DNA of 64,000 nt from Pseudomonas fluorescens (GTDB taxonomy: Bacteria > Pseudomonadota > Gammaproteobacteria > Pseudomonadales > Pseudomonadaceae): positions 62,001 to 126,000 of the forward strand of contig NZ_CABVIY010000008.1 of the NCBI RefSeq assembly GCF_902498195.1, written 5' to 3'. The notes under the pieces were generated by a model that worked only from the letters and a program-made list of their open reading frames with translations, made no database searches and was not told the DNA's origin. This document shows positions 52,712 to 60,355 of this stretch, one piece after another. Position numbers and translations under genes: made by a program. How positions within the stretch are numbered: the first letter of the stretch is position 1; each line of letters begins with the position of its first letter.

Positions 52712-53050
52712 TTAGATTGCGTCGGTATCGGTTTCGCCGGTACGGATGCGAATCGCCTGTTCCAGATTGACCACGAAGATCTTGCCGTCACCGATCTTGC
52801 CGGTGTTGGCGGCCTTGGTTATCGCCTCGATAACCCGGTCGAGATCCTTGTCGTCAATGGCGACATCAATCTTCACCTTTGGCAGGAAATCGACCACGTA
52901 TTCCGCGCCGCGGTACAGCTCGGTGTGACCCTTCTGCCGACCGAAGCCTTTGACTTCAGTGACGGTAATGCCCTGCACGCCGATCTCGGACAACGACTCG
53001 CGCACGTCGTCCAACTTGAACGGCTTGATGATGGCAGTGACTAGCTTCAT
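52712..53050 (-). CDS. glnK: Nitrogen regulatory protein P-II, GlnK
   Basis: A 112-residue trimeric signal protein. The start MKLVTAIIKPFKLDDVRESL is the canonical N terminus; a longer frame (46 residues) exists but lacks support. Tyr51 in the T-loop (ELYRGAEYVVDFLPKVK) is the uridylylation site. IGDGKIFVVNLEQAIRIRTG near 86-105 is the family C-terminal signature. It is the first gene of the glnK-amtB operon, the arrangement typical of GlnK rather than GlnB. It is controlled by the sigma-54 promoter and NtrC-like sites upstream. Confidence 0.96.
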   Translation of the reverse strand: MKLVTAIIKPFKLDDVRESLSEIGVQGITVTEVKGFGRQKGHTELYRGAEYVVDFLPKVKIDVAIDDKDLDRVIEAITKAANTGKIGDGKIFVVNLEQAIRIRTGETDTDAI

Positions 53051-53258
53051 GAAAACTCTCTCCCGAATTGGTGGACTTGCCCCAGGAAAACAAACCCGTC
53101 TCAAGTCTAAGCGCAGTGCCTGGCTTTGTAACGCATCGTCGGCCTTACCTGCCCGTCCGACGCCAGCTAACCGCTCCTTGCGAAACACTCCCCGCGTTTC
53201 GCTCGGCGCACTGCATTCGTCACGGTGACTGCATCAGTGCATGGGTCATGAGGGTCTA

Positions 53259-53275
53259 AGCAGAAAGCTTGCCAT
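53259..53275 (-). promoter_or_regulatory. Sigma-54 promoter of glnK-amtB
   Basis: On the minus strand ATGGCAAGCTTTCTGCT matches TTGGCACG-N4-TTGCT, with GG and GC ten bases apart and the -12 TGCT intact. The predicted start is near 53248. Together with the two NtrC-like sites it makes a classic nitrogen-starvation promoter. Confidence 0.72.
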
Positions 53276-53348
53276 CTCCACAAAACTCATTGAATTCAAG
53301 CCTTTGTCAGTTGATGGCCGCCACTTCGCCACAACACCCGACACGTTA

Positions 53349-53365
53349 CGCACAACAACGGTGCG
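53349..53365. promoter_or_regulatory. NtrC-like enhancer site 1
   Basis: CGCACAACAACGGTGCG fits TGCACY-N5-GGTGCA at 9 of 12 defined positions (inner GCAC and GGTGC kept). Its centre is about 109 bp upstream of the predicted glnK start, normal for NtrC. Confidence 0.62.
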
Positions 53366-53381
53366 ATGCCGTCCATCCGCA

Positions 53382-53398
53382 TGCGCGAAAAGCGTGCA
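53382..53398. promoter_or_regulatory. NtrC-like enhancer site 2
   Basis: TGCGCGAAAAGCGTGCA fits TGCACY-N5-GGTGCA at 9 of 12 defined positions. It is 33 bp, about three helical turns, from site 1, which would place two NtrC dimers on the same DNA face. It also overlaps the region just upstream of the ubiK -35. Confidence 0.58.
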
Positions 53399-53414
53399 TC
53401 CCTTGCCCGCGAAA

Positions 53415-53441
53415 TTGACTATAGACACTGCGTGATACACT
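53415..53441 (+). promoter_or_regulatory. Sigma-70 promoter of ubiK
   Basis: A -35 TTGACT (53415-53420) and an extended -10 (TGATACACT, hexamer 53436-53441) with a short 15-base spacer predict a start near 53448, about 23 bases before the ubiK ATG. Confidence 0.48.
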
Positions 53442-53470
53442 GCCCGCCATCGTTACCAGGACATTCCCCC

Positions 53471-53731
53471 ATGCTCGCGCCAAAAGACTTCCTCGACGCC
53501 CTGAGCGGCACCGCCTCCCGTCTCTTCAGCGGCGATACGCCCCTGCCGAAAGCCGAAATCGAAAGCCAGTTCAAGATGCTGCTGCAAAGCGCCTTCAGCA
53601 AACTGGACCTGGTGAGCCGTGAAGAGTTTGATAGTCAGATGGTTGTGTTGGCGCGCACCCGGGCACGGCTGGAGGCGCTCGAGACGAAGGTGGCGGAGAT
53701 GGAAGCGAAGCTCAATCCGCCAACCGAGTAA
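53471..53731 (+). CDS. ubiK: Ubiquinone biosynthesis accessory factor UbiK (BMFP family)
   Basis: An 86-residue helical protein of the BMFP (YqiC) family. It has an amphipathic N-terminal helix (PKDFLDALSGTASRLFSG) and a C-terminal coiled coil (LARTRARLEALETKVAEMEA) for trimerisation. UbiK helps the aerobic ubiquinone hydroxylases by binding UbiJ and lipids. The start MLAPKDFLDAL fits the family; the longer frame overlaps the promoter. Ubiquinone genes ubiD and ubiK lie 48 kb apart here. Confidence 0.92.
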   Translation: MLAPKDFLDALSGTASRLFSGDTPLPKAEIESQFKMLLQSAFSKLDLVSREEFDSQMVVLARTRARLEALETKVAEMEAKLNPPTE

Positions 53732-53741
53732 CACGGCAATA

Positions 53742-53857
53742 CCTGTAGGGGCAGCCGGTCGACGCTCGATTACTCGCGAAGGTCGTGAACGATACTGCGA
53801 AGATCCAGATGGCCAATGGCGCCTGTGAATTTTTCGCGAGCGAGCTCGCTCCTACAA
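53742..53857. repeat. Degenerate REP pair, variant class C
   Basis: The right unit (TTTTCGCGAGCGAGCTCGCT-CCTACA) is fairly intact. The left, CTGTAGGGGCAGCCGGTCGA, has lost most of its match. They are about 70 bases apart between ubiK and yifB. Confidence 0.65.
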
Positions 53858-53984
53858 TCGGTACTTCTCCATCCCCGCAACATCCTGTGAAGGTTTGCCC
53901 TTTCAGCCATCCCGCCAGAATCCCCTCCCCCGACTACCCTTCTCAAACCGCAGGAAGCGGCCTCCGTCATCTCAAGGAACGACC

Positions 53985-55478
53985 ATGTCCCTCTCCATCG
54001 TCCACAGCCGCGCCCAGATTGGCGTGGATGCGCCCGCTGTCACCGTTGAAGTCCACCTCGCCAATGGCTTGCCGTCGCTGACCATGGTCGGCCTGCCTGA
54101 AGCGGCGGTGAAGGAGAGCAAGGACCGGGTGCGTAGCGCGATCATCAATTCCGGGCTGCAATTTCCGGCGCGGCGGATCACGTTAAATCTGGCGCCGGCG
54201 GATTTGCCGAAGGATGGCGGGCGGTTCGATCTGGCGATTGCCTTGGGGATTCTCTCGGCCAGTGTGCAGGTGCCGACGTTGACGCTCGATGACGTGGAAT
54301 GCCTTGGGGAGTTGGCGCTGTCAGGTGCGGTCCGGGCCGTTCGCGGGGTGTTGCCGGCTGCGCTGGCGGCGCGCAAGGCGGGGCGCTGGCTGATGGTGCC
54401 GCGGGCGAATGCCGAGGAAGCGTGCCTGGCGTCGGGGTTGAAGGTGATTGCGGTGGATCATTTGCTGGAGGCGGTGGCGCATTTCAATGGGCATACGCCG
54501 ATCGAGCCTTATCTATCCAATGGCCTGCTGTACGCCAGCAAACCCTATCCCGACCTGAATGAGGTGCAGGGACAACTCTCGGCCAAGCGTGCACTGCTGA
54601 TTGCCGCGGCCGGCGCTCACAATCTGTTGTTCAGCGGGCCGCCGGGGACGGGGAAAACGCTGTTGGCGAGCCGCCTGCCAGGCCTGTTGCCGCCACTGGC
54701 CGAAAGTGAGGCGCTGGAGGTGGCCGCCATTCAATCGGTCGCCAGTTGCGTGCCGCTGAGCCATTGGCCGCAACGGCCTTTTCGCCAGCCGCATCACTCG
54801 GCGTCCGGGCCTGCGCTGGTGGGTGGAGGCTCGAAACCGCAGCCCGGTGAAATCACCCTCGCCCACCATGGCGTCCTCTTCCTGGACGAACTCCCGGAGT
54901 TTGATCGCAAGGTCTTGGAGGTGCTGCGCGAGCCGCTGGAGTCTGGACACATCGTGATCTCGCGGGCCAAGGATCGCGTGCGGTTCCCGGCGCGCTTCCA
55001 GTTGGTCGCGGCCATGAATCCTTGCCCCTGTGGATATCTTGGCGAGCCCAGCGGTAAATGTTCGTGTACGCCGGACATGGTGCAGCGCTATCGCAACAAG
55101 CTGTCGGGGCCGCTGCTCGATCGTATCGACTTGCACCTGACCGTCGCCCGCGAAGCCACGGCGCTGAATCCGACGCCGAAACCCGGAGAGAACACGGCAT
55201 CGGCGGCGGTGCAGGTTGCCGAAGCCCGCGAACGACAGCACGGCCGTCAGGGATGCGCGAATGCGTTTCTGGATTTGCCTGGGCTGCGGCGCCACTGCAC
55301 GCTATCCACAGTGGATGAGACCTGGCTGGAAACAGCCTGTGAGCGACTGACGTTGTCGCTCAGGTCAGCTCATCGATTGCTCAAGGTGGCGCGCACGCTG
55401 GCTGATCTGGAGAAGGTTGAGGGTATCAATCGAGCGCATTTGGCAGAGGCGTTGCAGTATCGGCCGGCGACACAGTGA
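53985..55478 (+). CDS. comM: YifB/ComM-family Mg-chelatase-like AAA+ ATPase
   Basis: A 497-residue hexameric helicase. The N-terminal domain includes VTVEVHLANGLPSLTMVGLP. The ATPase core has the P-loop SGPPGTGKTLLASRLPGLLP (about 219-238), Walker B HHGVLFLDELPEF (about 289-301) and a Cys cluster MNPCPCGYLGEPSGKCSC (about 344-361). It ends with a helical lid. In Vibrio ComM drives branch migration during natural transformation; the gene is present in non-competent species too. The ATG follows AAGGAACG; the longer frame (30 residues) is unsupported. It is monocistronic and followed by a REP pair. Confidence 0.94.
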   Translation: MSLSIVHSRAQIGVDAPAVTVEVHLANGLPSLTMVGLPEAAVKESKDRVRSAIINSGLQFPARRITLNLAPADLPKDGGRFDLAIALGILSASVQVPTLTLDDVECLGELALSGAVRAVRGVLPAALAARKAGRWLMVPRANAEEACLASGLKVIAVDHLLEAVAHFNGHTPIEPYLSNGLLYASKPYPDLNEVQGQLSAKRALLIAAAGAHNLLFSGPPGTGKTLLASRLPGLLPPLAESEALEVAAIQSVASCVPLSHWPQRPFRQPHHSASGPALVGGGSKPQPGEITLAHHGVLFLDELPEFDRKVLEVLREPLESGHIVISRAKDRVRFPARFQLVAAMNPCPCGYLGEPSGKCSCTPDMVQRYRNKLSGPLLDRIDLHLTVAREATALNPTPKPGENTASAAVQVAEARERQHGRQGCANAFLDLPGLRRHCTLSTVDETWLETACERLTLSLRSAHRLLKVARTLADLEKVEGINRAHLAEALQYRPATQ

Positions 55479-55510
55479 AGGCTGGATAAGTGTCGGAACC
55501 GGGTCGCTCC

Positions 55511-55590
55511 CTTCGCGAGCAAGCCCGCTCCCACATTAGATCTGCAATGTTCACCGCCGATCTAATGTGGGAGCGGGCTTGCTCGCGAAT
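55511..55590. repeat. REP pair, family B (REPIN-like)
   Basis: A near-perfect inverted repeat: CTTCGCGAGCAAGCCCGCTC-CCACATTAGATC and its mirror around 15 bases. The arms extend past the REP core into ATTAGATC/GATCTAAT, longer than in the other pairs, which suggests a recent insertion. Confidence 0.96.
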
Positions 55591-55607
55591 GCTATTTCAC
55601 GGACACC

Positions 55608-57584
55608 TCAACGAAACCGGTCAACCTCGGACCGCAAATCCGCCGCCAGCTTCTCCAGCTCCTTGGCCGTCACAGCCAGGTTCGACACCACCTCCCGCTG
55701 CTCACTGTTTGCCAGGGCAATGCTTTGCAAGTTGCTGCTCAGTAACGTCGCGGTGCTGCTCTGCTCCTGGGTGGCGGTGGTGATCGCGGCAAACTGCTGA
55801 CCCGCCGAACGGCTCTGCTCATCGATCCGAGCCAGCGCCGCAGCGACGTTGGCATTGCGCGACAGACCTTCCTGCATCAGCACGTTGCCCTGCTCCATGG
55901 TGCTGATGGCGTTGCCGGTCTCTTGCTGAATGCTCTGGATCATGCCGGAAATTTCGTCGGTGGCTTCGCGGGTGCGGGAGGCCAGGTTGCGCACTTCATC
56001 GGCCACCACCGCAAAACCACGGCCCTGTTCACCGGCACGGGCCGCTTCGATCGCGGCGTTGAGCGCCAGCAGGTTGGTCTGATCGGCGATCGAGGTAATC
56101 ACACCGACGATACCGCCGATTTCCTGGGAACGTTGACCCAACGTATTGATCACCGTCGCCGTACTGTTCAACGCACCGGCGATCTGCTCCAGCGACGAAG
56201 ACGCTTCGTCCATGGACGTGCGACCGATCTGTGTCTGCTGGGCGTTTTCCTGGGCCAGGCGCTGGGTATTGCCCATGTTGTCAGCAATGTTCAACGAGGT
56301 GGCGCTGAATTCTTCGACGGCCCCGGCCATGCTGGTGATTTCACCCGACTGCTGCTCCATCCCTTCATAGGCGCCACCGGACAAACCGGACAGTGCCTGG
56401 GCGCGGCTGTTGACCTCCAGCGAGGCCGTGCGGATGTGCTCGACCATGGTCGACAACGCCTGGCTCATCTGGTTGAAAGCCCGGGCCAACTGGCCAATCT
56501 CGTCGTTGCTCGACACGCTCAGGCGCACGCTTAAATCGCCAGCACCCAAGGCTTCGGCCTGGCGCACCAGGTCACCCAGCGGCGCCAGCTTGCTGCGCAA
56601 CAGCCAGACCGCCGAACCCACCGCCAACAACATCGCCAGCAAACTGCCGATGGCCAACTGGATACCGACACTCCAGGTCACGGCGCTGATTTCCGCTTTC
56701 GGCATGCTCGCCACCACCGACCACGGCCCGCCTTCGAACGGCACGGCCACGCTGTAGAAATCTTCGGACGTGTCGCTCCAGAAATCACCCTTGCCCGGCG
56801 TTTTCGCCAGGCTGACAACGGCCGGGACCGCTTGATCCAGCGCTTGCACCCCGGCAATCGGCACCAGCCATTTGTTCTGCTCGTCCAAAAGCGCCAGGGA
56901 ACCGGTCTGGCCGATGCGGAAGCGCGTGAGGTTTTCGAACTGCGCTTTCTGCGCGTCGGTGTAATCGAAGCCTACATACAAAACGGCAATGACCTTACCG
57001 CTGCTGTCGCGCACGGGCGTGTACTGCGACATGTAGAAGCGTTCGAACAGCAAGGCGCGCCCCACGTAGCTCTGCCCCGCCAACAAACGGGCGTAAGCCG
57101 GGTTCGCGTGGTCAAGCAGTGTGCCGATGGCACGGCTGCCGTCCTGCTTGCTGACATTGGTGCTGACCCGAATGAACTCCTCGCCGCTGCGTACGAACAC
57201 CGTCGCAACGCCTGCGGTCATTTGCTTGAACTCGTCCACTTCCTTGAAGTTGTTGTTCAGCACTTCGCTGCCCAGGTGCAGGCCCGGGGTCTGCGTACCC
57301 GCCACGGTCACCGGCTCATCCGGGTGCACGCTCAGGCCCGCGCCGAAGCGCTTCTCGAACAGTCCGGCCAGGCGTTGGGTGCTTTCACGCAAGGTGCCGT
57401 GGAAAGTGCTCAACTGATCGGCCAGCAACCGCGCCTCGCTGGCCAGGTGCTCTTCACGAGTGGCGAGGTTGGCGGTGTCCAGCGAGCGCAAGGCAAACAA
57501 GGTACTGCCGGTGATGACAATCGCCAGAATCACGGCAAGCGCAAGACCAAGCTGTGAGGCGATCCGGGCACGGGGTTGAGACAT
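55608..57584 (-). CDS. Methyl-accepting chemotaxis protein with Cache sensor
   Basis: A 658-residue chemoreceptor. It has a transmembrane helix at about residues 12-32, a large periplasmic double-Cache-type domain (roughly 35-290, including VFVRSGEEFIRVSTNVSK and YVGRALLFERFYMSQYTPVR), a second membrane helix near 300-325, a HAMP domain, and the signalling hairpin. The hairpin tip is ITSIADQTNLLALNAAIEAA followed by RAGEQGRGFAVVADEVRNLA. No C-terminal CheR pentapeptide is visible. The start MSQPRARIASQLG was chosen over the longer frame because the first helix follows at once. The ligand is unknown. Confidence 0.92.
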   Translation of the reverse strand: MSQPRARIASQLGLALAVILAIVITGSTLFALRSLDTANLATREEHLASEARLLADQLSTFHGTLRESTQRLAGLFEKRFGAGLSVHPDEPVTVAGTQTPGLHLGSEVLNNNFKEVDEFKQMTAGVATVFVRSGEEFIRVSTNVSKQDGSRAIGTLLDHANPAYARLLAGQSYVGRALLFERFYMSQYTPVRDSSGKVIAVLYVGFDYTDAQKAQFENLTRFRIGQTGSLALLDEQNKWLVPIAGVQALDQAVPAVVSLAKTPGKGDFWSDTSEDFYSVAVPFEGGPWSVVASMPKAEISAVTWSVGIQLAIGSLLAMLLAVGSAVWLLRSKLAPLGDLVRQAEALGAGDLSVRLSVSSNDEIGQLARAFNQMSQALSTMVEHIRTASLEVNSRAQALSGLSGGAYEGMEQQSGEITSMAGAVEEFSATSLNIADNMGNTQRLAQENAQQTQIGRTSMDEASSSLEQIAGALNSTATVINTLGQRSQEIGGIVGVITSIADQTNLLALNAAIEAARAGEQGRGFAVVADEVRNLASRTREATDEISGMIQSIQQETGNAISTMEQGNVLMQEGLSRNANVAAALARIDEQSRSAGQQFAAITTATQEQSSTATLLSSNLQSIALANSEQREVVSNLAVTAKELEKLAADLRSEVDRFR

Positions 57585-57772
57585 GACGGCTCCTGGCCGA
57601 GTGACCGGATCATCCTGATCGCGACGCACACTCAGCAAAATTTCTAATAATTAGGGGGGTAGCGTCGAACCTGCACGAAGGTCCCACGTGCAGATTTTCG
57701 GCGGCTCCCGGGAATACTTGAGTAAATAACCGGGGTATAGCTCAAGGCCGCCATTGCAGAAGCTTCATCGAT

Positions 57773-58693
57773 TCAGCTCAGGTGCACCACATCCGGCAAT
57801 TCCATGGCCCGGACTTCACTTTGCAGGAAGTCGCTGAGCCGCCGCATGCGCTCACCGCCGGGGCGGGTTTTCGGCCAGACCAGGTAATATTTCTCACCGC
57901 TGGCGACGGCCGTCGGCCACGGCAGGCTCAGCCGTCCCTGGGCCACATCTTCGGCCACCATCAGCAAATCGCCCATGGACACGCCATAGCCCCGCGCGGC
58001 GGCGATCATCCCCAGCTCCAGCGTGTCGAACACCTGCCCGCCCTTGAGCGACACCTGTTCAGCCAGGCCCATGCGTTCCAGCCAGTTGCGCCAGTCGCGC
58101 CGATCCGGCGTCGGGTGCAGCAGTTCGGTGTGGGTCAGCCGCGCCAGATCCCAGGGCTGATCGTTGAGGAGGTTGGGTGCACCCACCGGAATCAACTCCT
58201 CGGGGAACAGGTAGCTCGCCTCCCAGTCCGGCGGGAAATGCCCGTTGCTCAGCAACACCGCGCAATCGAACGGCTCATCGTTGAAGTCCACCGAATCGAC
58301 GTCCATCCAGGCGCTGGTCAATTGCACCTCGTTGCCCGGCTGCAAATGACGGAACCGGCTCAGGCGCGCCAGCAACCAGCGCATGGTCAGCGTTGAAGGG
58401 GCTTTCATGCGCAGGATGTCGTCTTCGGCGCGCAAGGTATTGCAGGCGCGCTCCAGGGCGGTGAAGCCCTCGCGAATGCCCGGCAACAGCAAGCGGGCTG
58501 ATTCGGTCAACTGCAGGTTGCGGCCACTGCGGTGAAACAAGCGGCAGGCAAAATGCTCTTCGAGGGTACGAATATGCCGGCTGACCGCACTTTGGGTGAT
58601 CGACAATTCTTCGGCGGCACGGGTAAAGGAACTGTGCCGCGCCGCCGCTTCGAATGCGCGCAGAGCATACAAGGGAGGCAGACGACGTGACAT
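57773..58693 (-). CDS. LysR-type regulator (GcvA-like)
   Basis: A 306-residue LysR regulator. The N-terminal helix-turn-helix is SSFTRAAEELSITQSAVSRH (about residues 21-40), with LEEHFACRLFHRSGRNLQLT following. The C domain is of the periplasmic-binding type, as in GcvA. It faces the MATE gene across 152 bp and probably controls it or itself; no operator is asserted. P. aeruginosa has a LysR/MATE pair in the same place, as I recall. Confidence 0.93.
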   Translation of the reverse strand: MSRRLPPLYALRAFEAAARHSSFTRAAEELSITQSAVSRHIRTLEEHFACRLFHRSGRNLQLTESARLLLPGIREGFTALERACNTLRAEDDILRMKAPSTLTMRWLLARLSRFRHLQPGNEVQLTSAWMDVDSVDFNDEPFDCAVLLSNGHFPPDWEASYLFPEELIPVGAPNLLNDQPWDLARLTHTELLHPTPDRRDWRNWLERMGLAEQVSLKGGQVFDTLELGMIAAARGYGVSMGDLLMVAEDVAQGRLSLPWPTAVASGEKYYLVWPKTRPGGERMRRLSDFLQSEVRAMELPDVVHLS

Positions 58694-58845
58694 GGGAAAA
58701 GCTCCTGTAGCGGGAGTTGGTCACCCTAACAGAAACCCGGCAGCATGAGTTTAAATCATGCTACCCATCCTTTTTATCCCTTTGTGCAAACCCTGCATAG
58801 CGCCGAAAATCGACGGCTTCCTGTCGACTTTTCCTACAGAGCGTG

Positions 58846-60249
58846 ATGACCATGCAGCATCCAGCACGTATTGAACTCTGGGCCATTTTGCGGCTGGCGG
58901 GGCCGTTGATTGCCTCGCAGCTGGCGCACATGCTGATGGTCCTCACCGACACCCTGATGATGGCGCGCCTGAGTCCCGAAGCGCTGGCCGGTGGCTCACT
59001 GGGTGCAGCGAGCTATTCGTTCGTGTCGATTTTTTGTATCGGCGTGATTGCCGCGGTCGGCACCCTGGTGGCGATCCGGCGCGGGGCGGGCGATATCCTC
59101 GGCGCCACCCAGCTGACTCAGGCGGGAGTCTGGCTGGCGTGGCTGATGGCGCTGGCCGGCGGGTTGCTGTTGTGGAACCTCAAGCCGGCCCTGTTGCTGT
59201 TCGGCCAGACCGAAAGCAACGTTCAGGCCGCCGGGCAGTTCCTGTTGTTCCTGCCCTTCGCCCTGCCCGGCTACCTGACGTTCATGGCCTTGCGTGGCTT
59301 CACCAGTGCCATCGGCCGCGCCACGCCGGTGATGGTCATCAGCCTGGGCGGCACAGTGGCCAACTTCCTGCTCAATTACGCGCTGATCACCGGCATGTTC
59401 GGTCTGCCGAAGATGGGCCTGGCGGGCATCGGCCTGGTCACGGCGGTGGTGGCCAACCTGATGGCATTGGCGCTGGCCTGGCACATCCGCCGGCACCCGG
59501 CTTACGACGCCTATCCACTGCGCCGGGGCCTGTCGCGGCTCAACCGTCAGTACCTGAAGGAGTTGTGGCGCCTGGGCCTGCCGATTGGCGGCACCTACGC
59601 GGTGGAGGTCGGGCTGTTTGCGTTCGCGGCGCTGTGCATGGGCACCATGGGCAGTACGCAATTGGCGGCTCACCAGATTGCCCTGCAAATCGTCTCGGTG
59701 GCGTTCATGGTCCCGGCGGGGATTTCCTATGCGATCACCATGCGCATCGGCCAGCACTATGGCGCCGGGCAACTGCTGGATGCCCGACTGGCCGGACGGG
59801 TCGGCATCGCCTTCGGTGCGGCGTCGATGCTGGCCTTTGCGATGGTGTTCTGGCTGCTGCCGAATCAGTTGATCGGCCTGTTCCTGGACCACAACGACCC
59901 GGCGTTCCGCGAGGTCATCAACCTGGCGGTGAGCCTGCTGGCGGTGGCGGCGTGGTTCGAGCTGTTCGACGGCACGCAGACCATCGCCATGGGCTGTATC
60001 CGTGGGCTCAAGGATGCCAAGACCACCTTCCTGGTCGGCCTGACTTGCTATTGGCTGATTGGCGCGCCGGCCGCGTGGTGGATGGCGTTCCATTTGCACT
60101 GGGGGCCAACGGGCGTCTGGTGGGGTCTGGCGCTGGGTCTGGCGTGTTCGGCGGTGAGTTTGACGTGGGCGTTTGAATGGAAGATGAAGCGGATGATTCG
60201 GCGCGAGCCGGCGACAGCTCAGGCGTTCGGTAACGTCCAAATAGAATGA
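58846..60249 (+). CDS. MATE-family multidrug efflux transporter (NorM-like)
   Basis: A 467-residue protein with twelve membrane helices in two six-helix halves. Family marks are LAGPLIASQLAHMLMVLTDT (about residues 15-34) and, in the second half, LGLPIGGTYAVEVGLFAFAA. It exports cationic drugs in exchange for Na+ or H+. Three starts lie close together (GTG 58843, ATG 58846, ATG 58852); the ATG at 58846 was taken for its distance from ACAGAG. It is divergent from the LysR gene and ends at a family B REP pair. Confidence 0.92.
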   Translation: MTMQHPARIELWAILRLAGPLIASQLAHMLMVLTDTLMMARLSPEALAGGSLGAASYSFVSIFCIGVIAAVGTLVAIRRGAGDILGATQLTQAGVWLAWLMALAGGLLLWNLKPALLLFGQTESNVQAAGQFLLFLPFALPGYLTFMALRGFTSAIGRATPVMVISLGGTVANFLLNYALITGMFGLPKMGLAGIGLVTAVVANLMALALAWHIRRHPAYDAYPLRRGLSRLNRQYLKELWRLGLPIGGTYAVEVGLFAFAALCMGTMGSTQLAAHQIALQIVSVAFMVPAGISYAITMRIGQHYGAGQLLDARLAGRVGIAFGAASMLAFAMVFWLLPNQLIGLFLDHNDPAFREVINLAVSLLAVAAWFELFDGTQTIAMGCIRGLKDAKTTFLVGLTCYWLIGAPAAWWMAFHLHWGPTGVWWGLALGLACSAVSLTWAFEWKMKRMIRREPATAQAFGNVQIE

Positions 60250-60252
60250 GAT

Positions 60253-60344
60253 CCTGTGGAAGCGGGCTTGCTCGCGAATGCGGTGCAGCAGTCAACATTG
60301 ATGTCGACTGACACACCGCTTTCGCGAGCAAGCCCGCTCCCACA
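60253..60344. repeat. REP pair, family B (REPIN-like)
   Basis: Left unit CTGTGGAAGCGGGCTTGCTC-GCGAA (one G to A) and right unit TTCGCGAGCAAGCCCGCTCC-CACA are inverted with about 43 bases between, after the MATE stop and just after the end of the convergent GGDEF-EAL gene. Confidence 0.94.
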
Positions 60345-60355
60345 ATGGGTCCGCG

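Larger units (their letters stand above)
53051..53470. other. Divergent regulatory region glnK / ubiK
   Basis: This 420-bp gap holds no gene that I can support. It has the sigma-54 promoter of glnK (53259-53275), two NtrC-like sites (53349-53365 and 53382-53398), and the ubiK promoter (53415-53441). The glnK leader would be about 200 bases long. Confidence 0.7.

Noticed and set aside
53105..53121. Another sigma-54-like element (CAGGCACTGCGCTTAGA on the minus strand) nearer to glnK
   Set aside because: The -12 GC is replaced by AG, whereas 53259-53275 keeps both GG and GC and has NtrC-like sites at proper distance.
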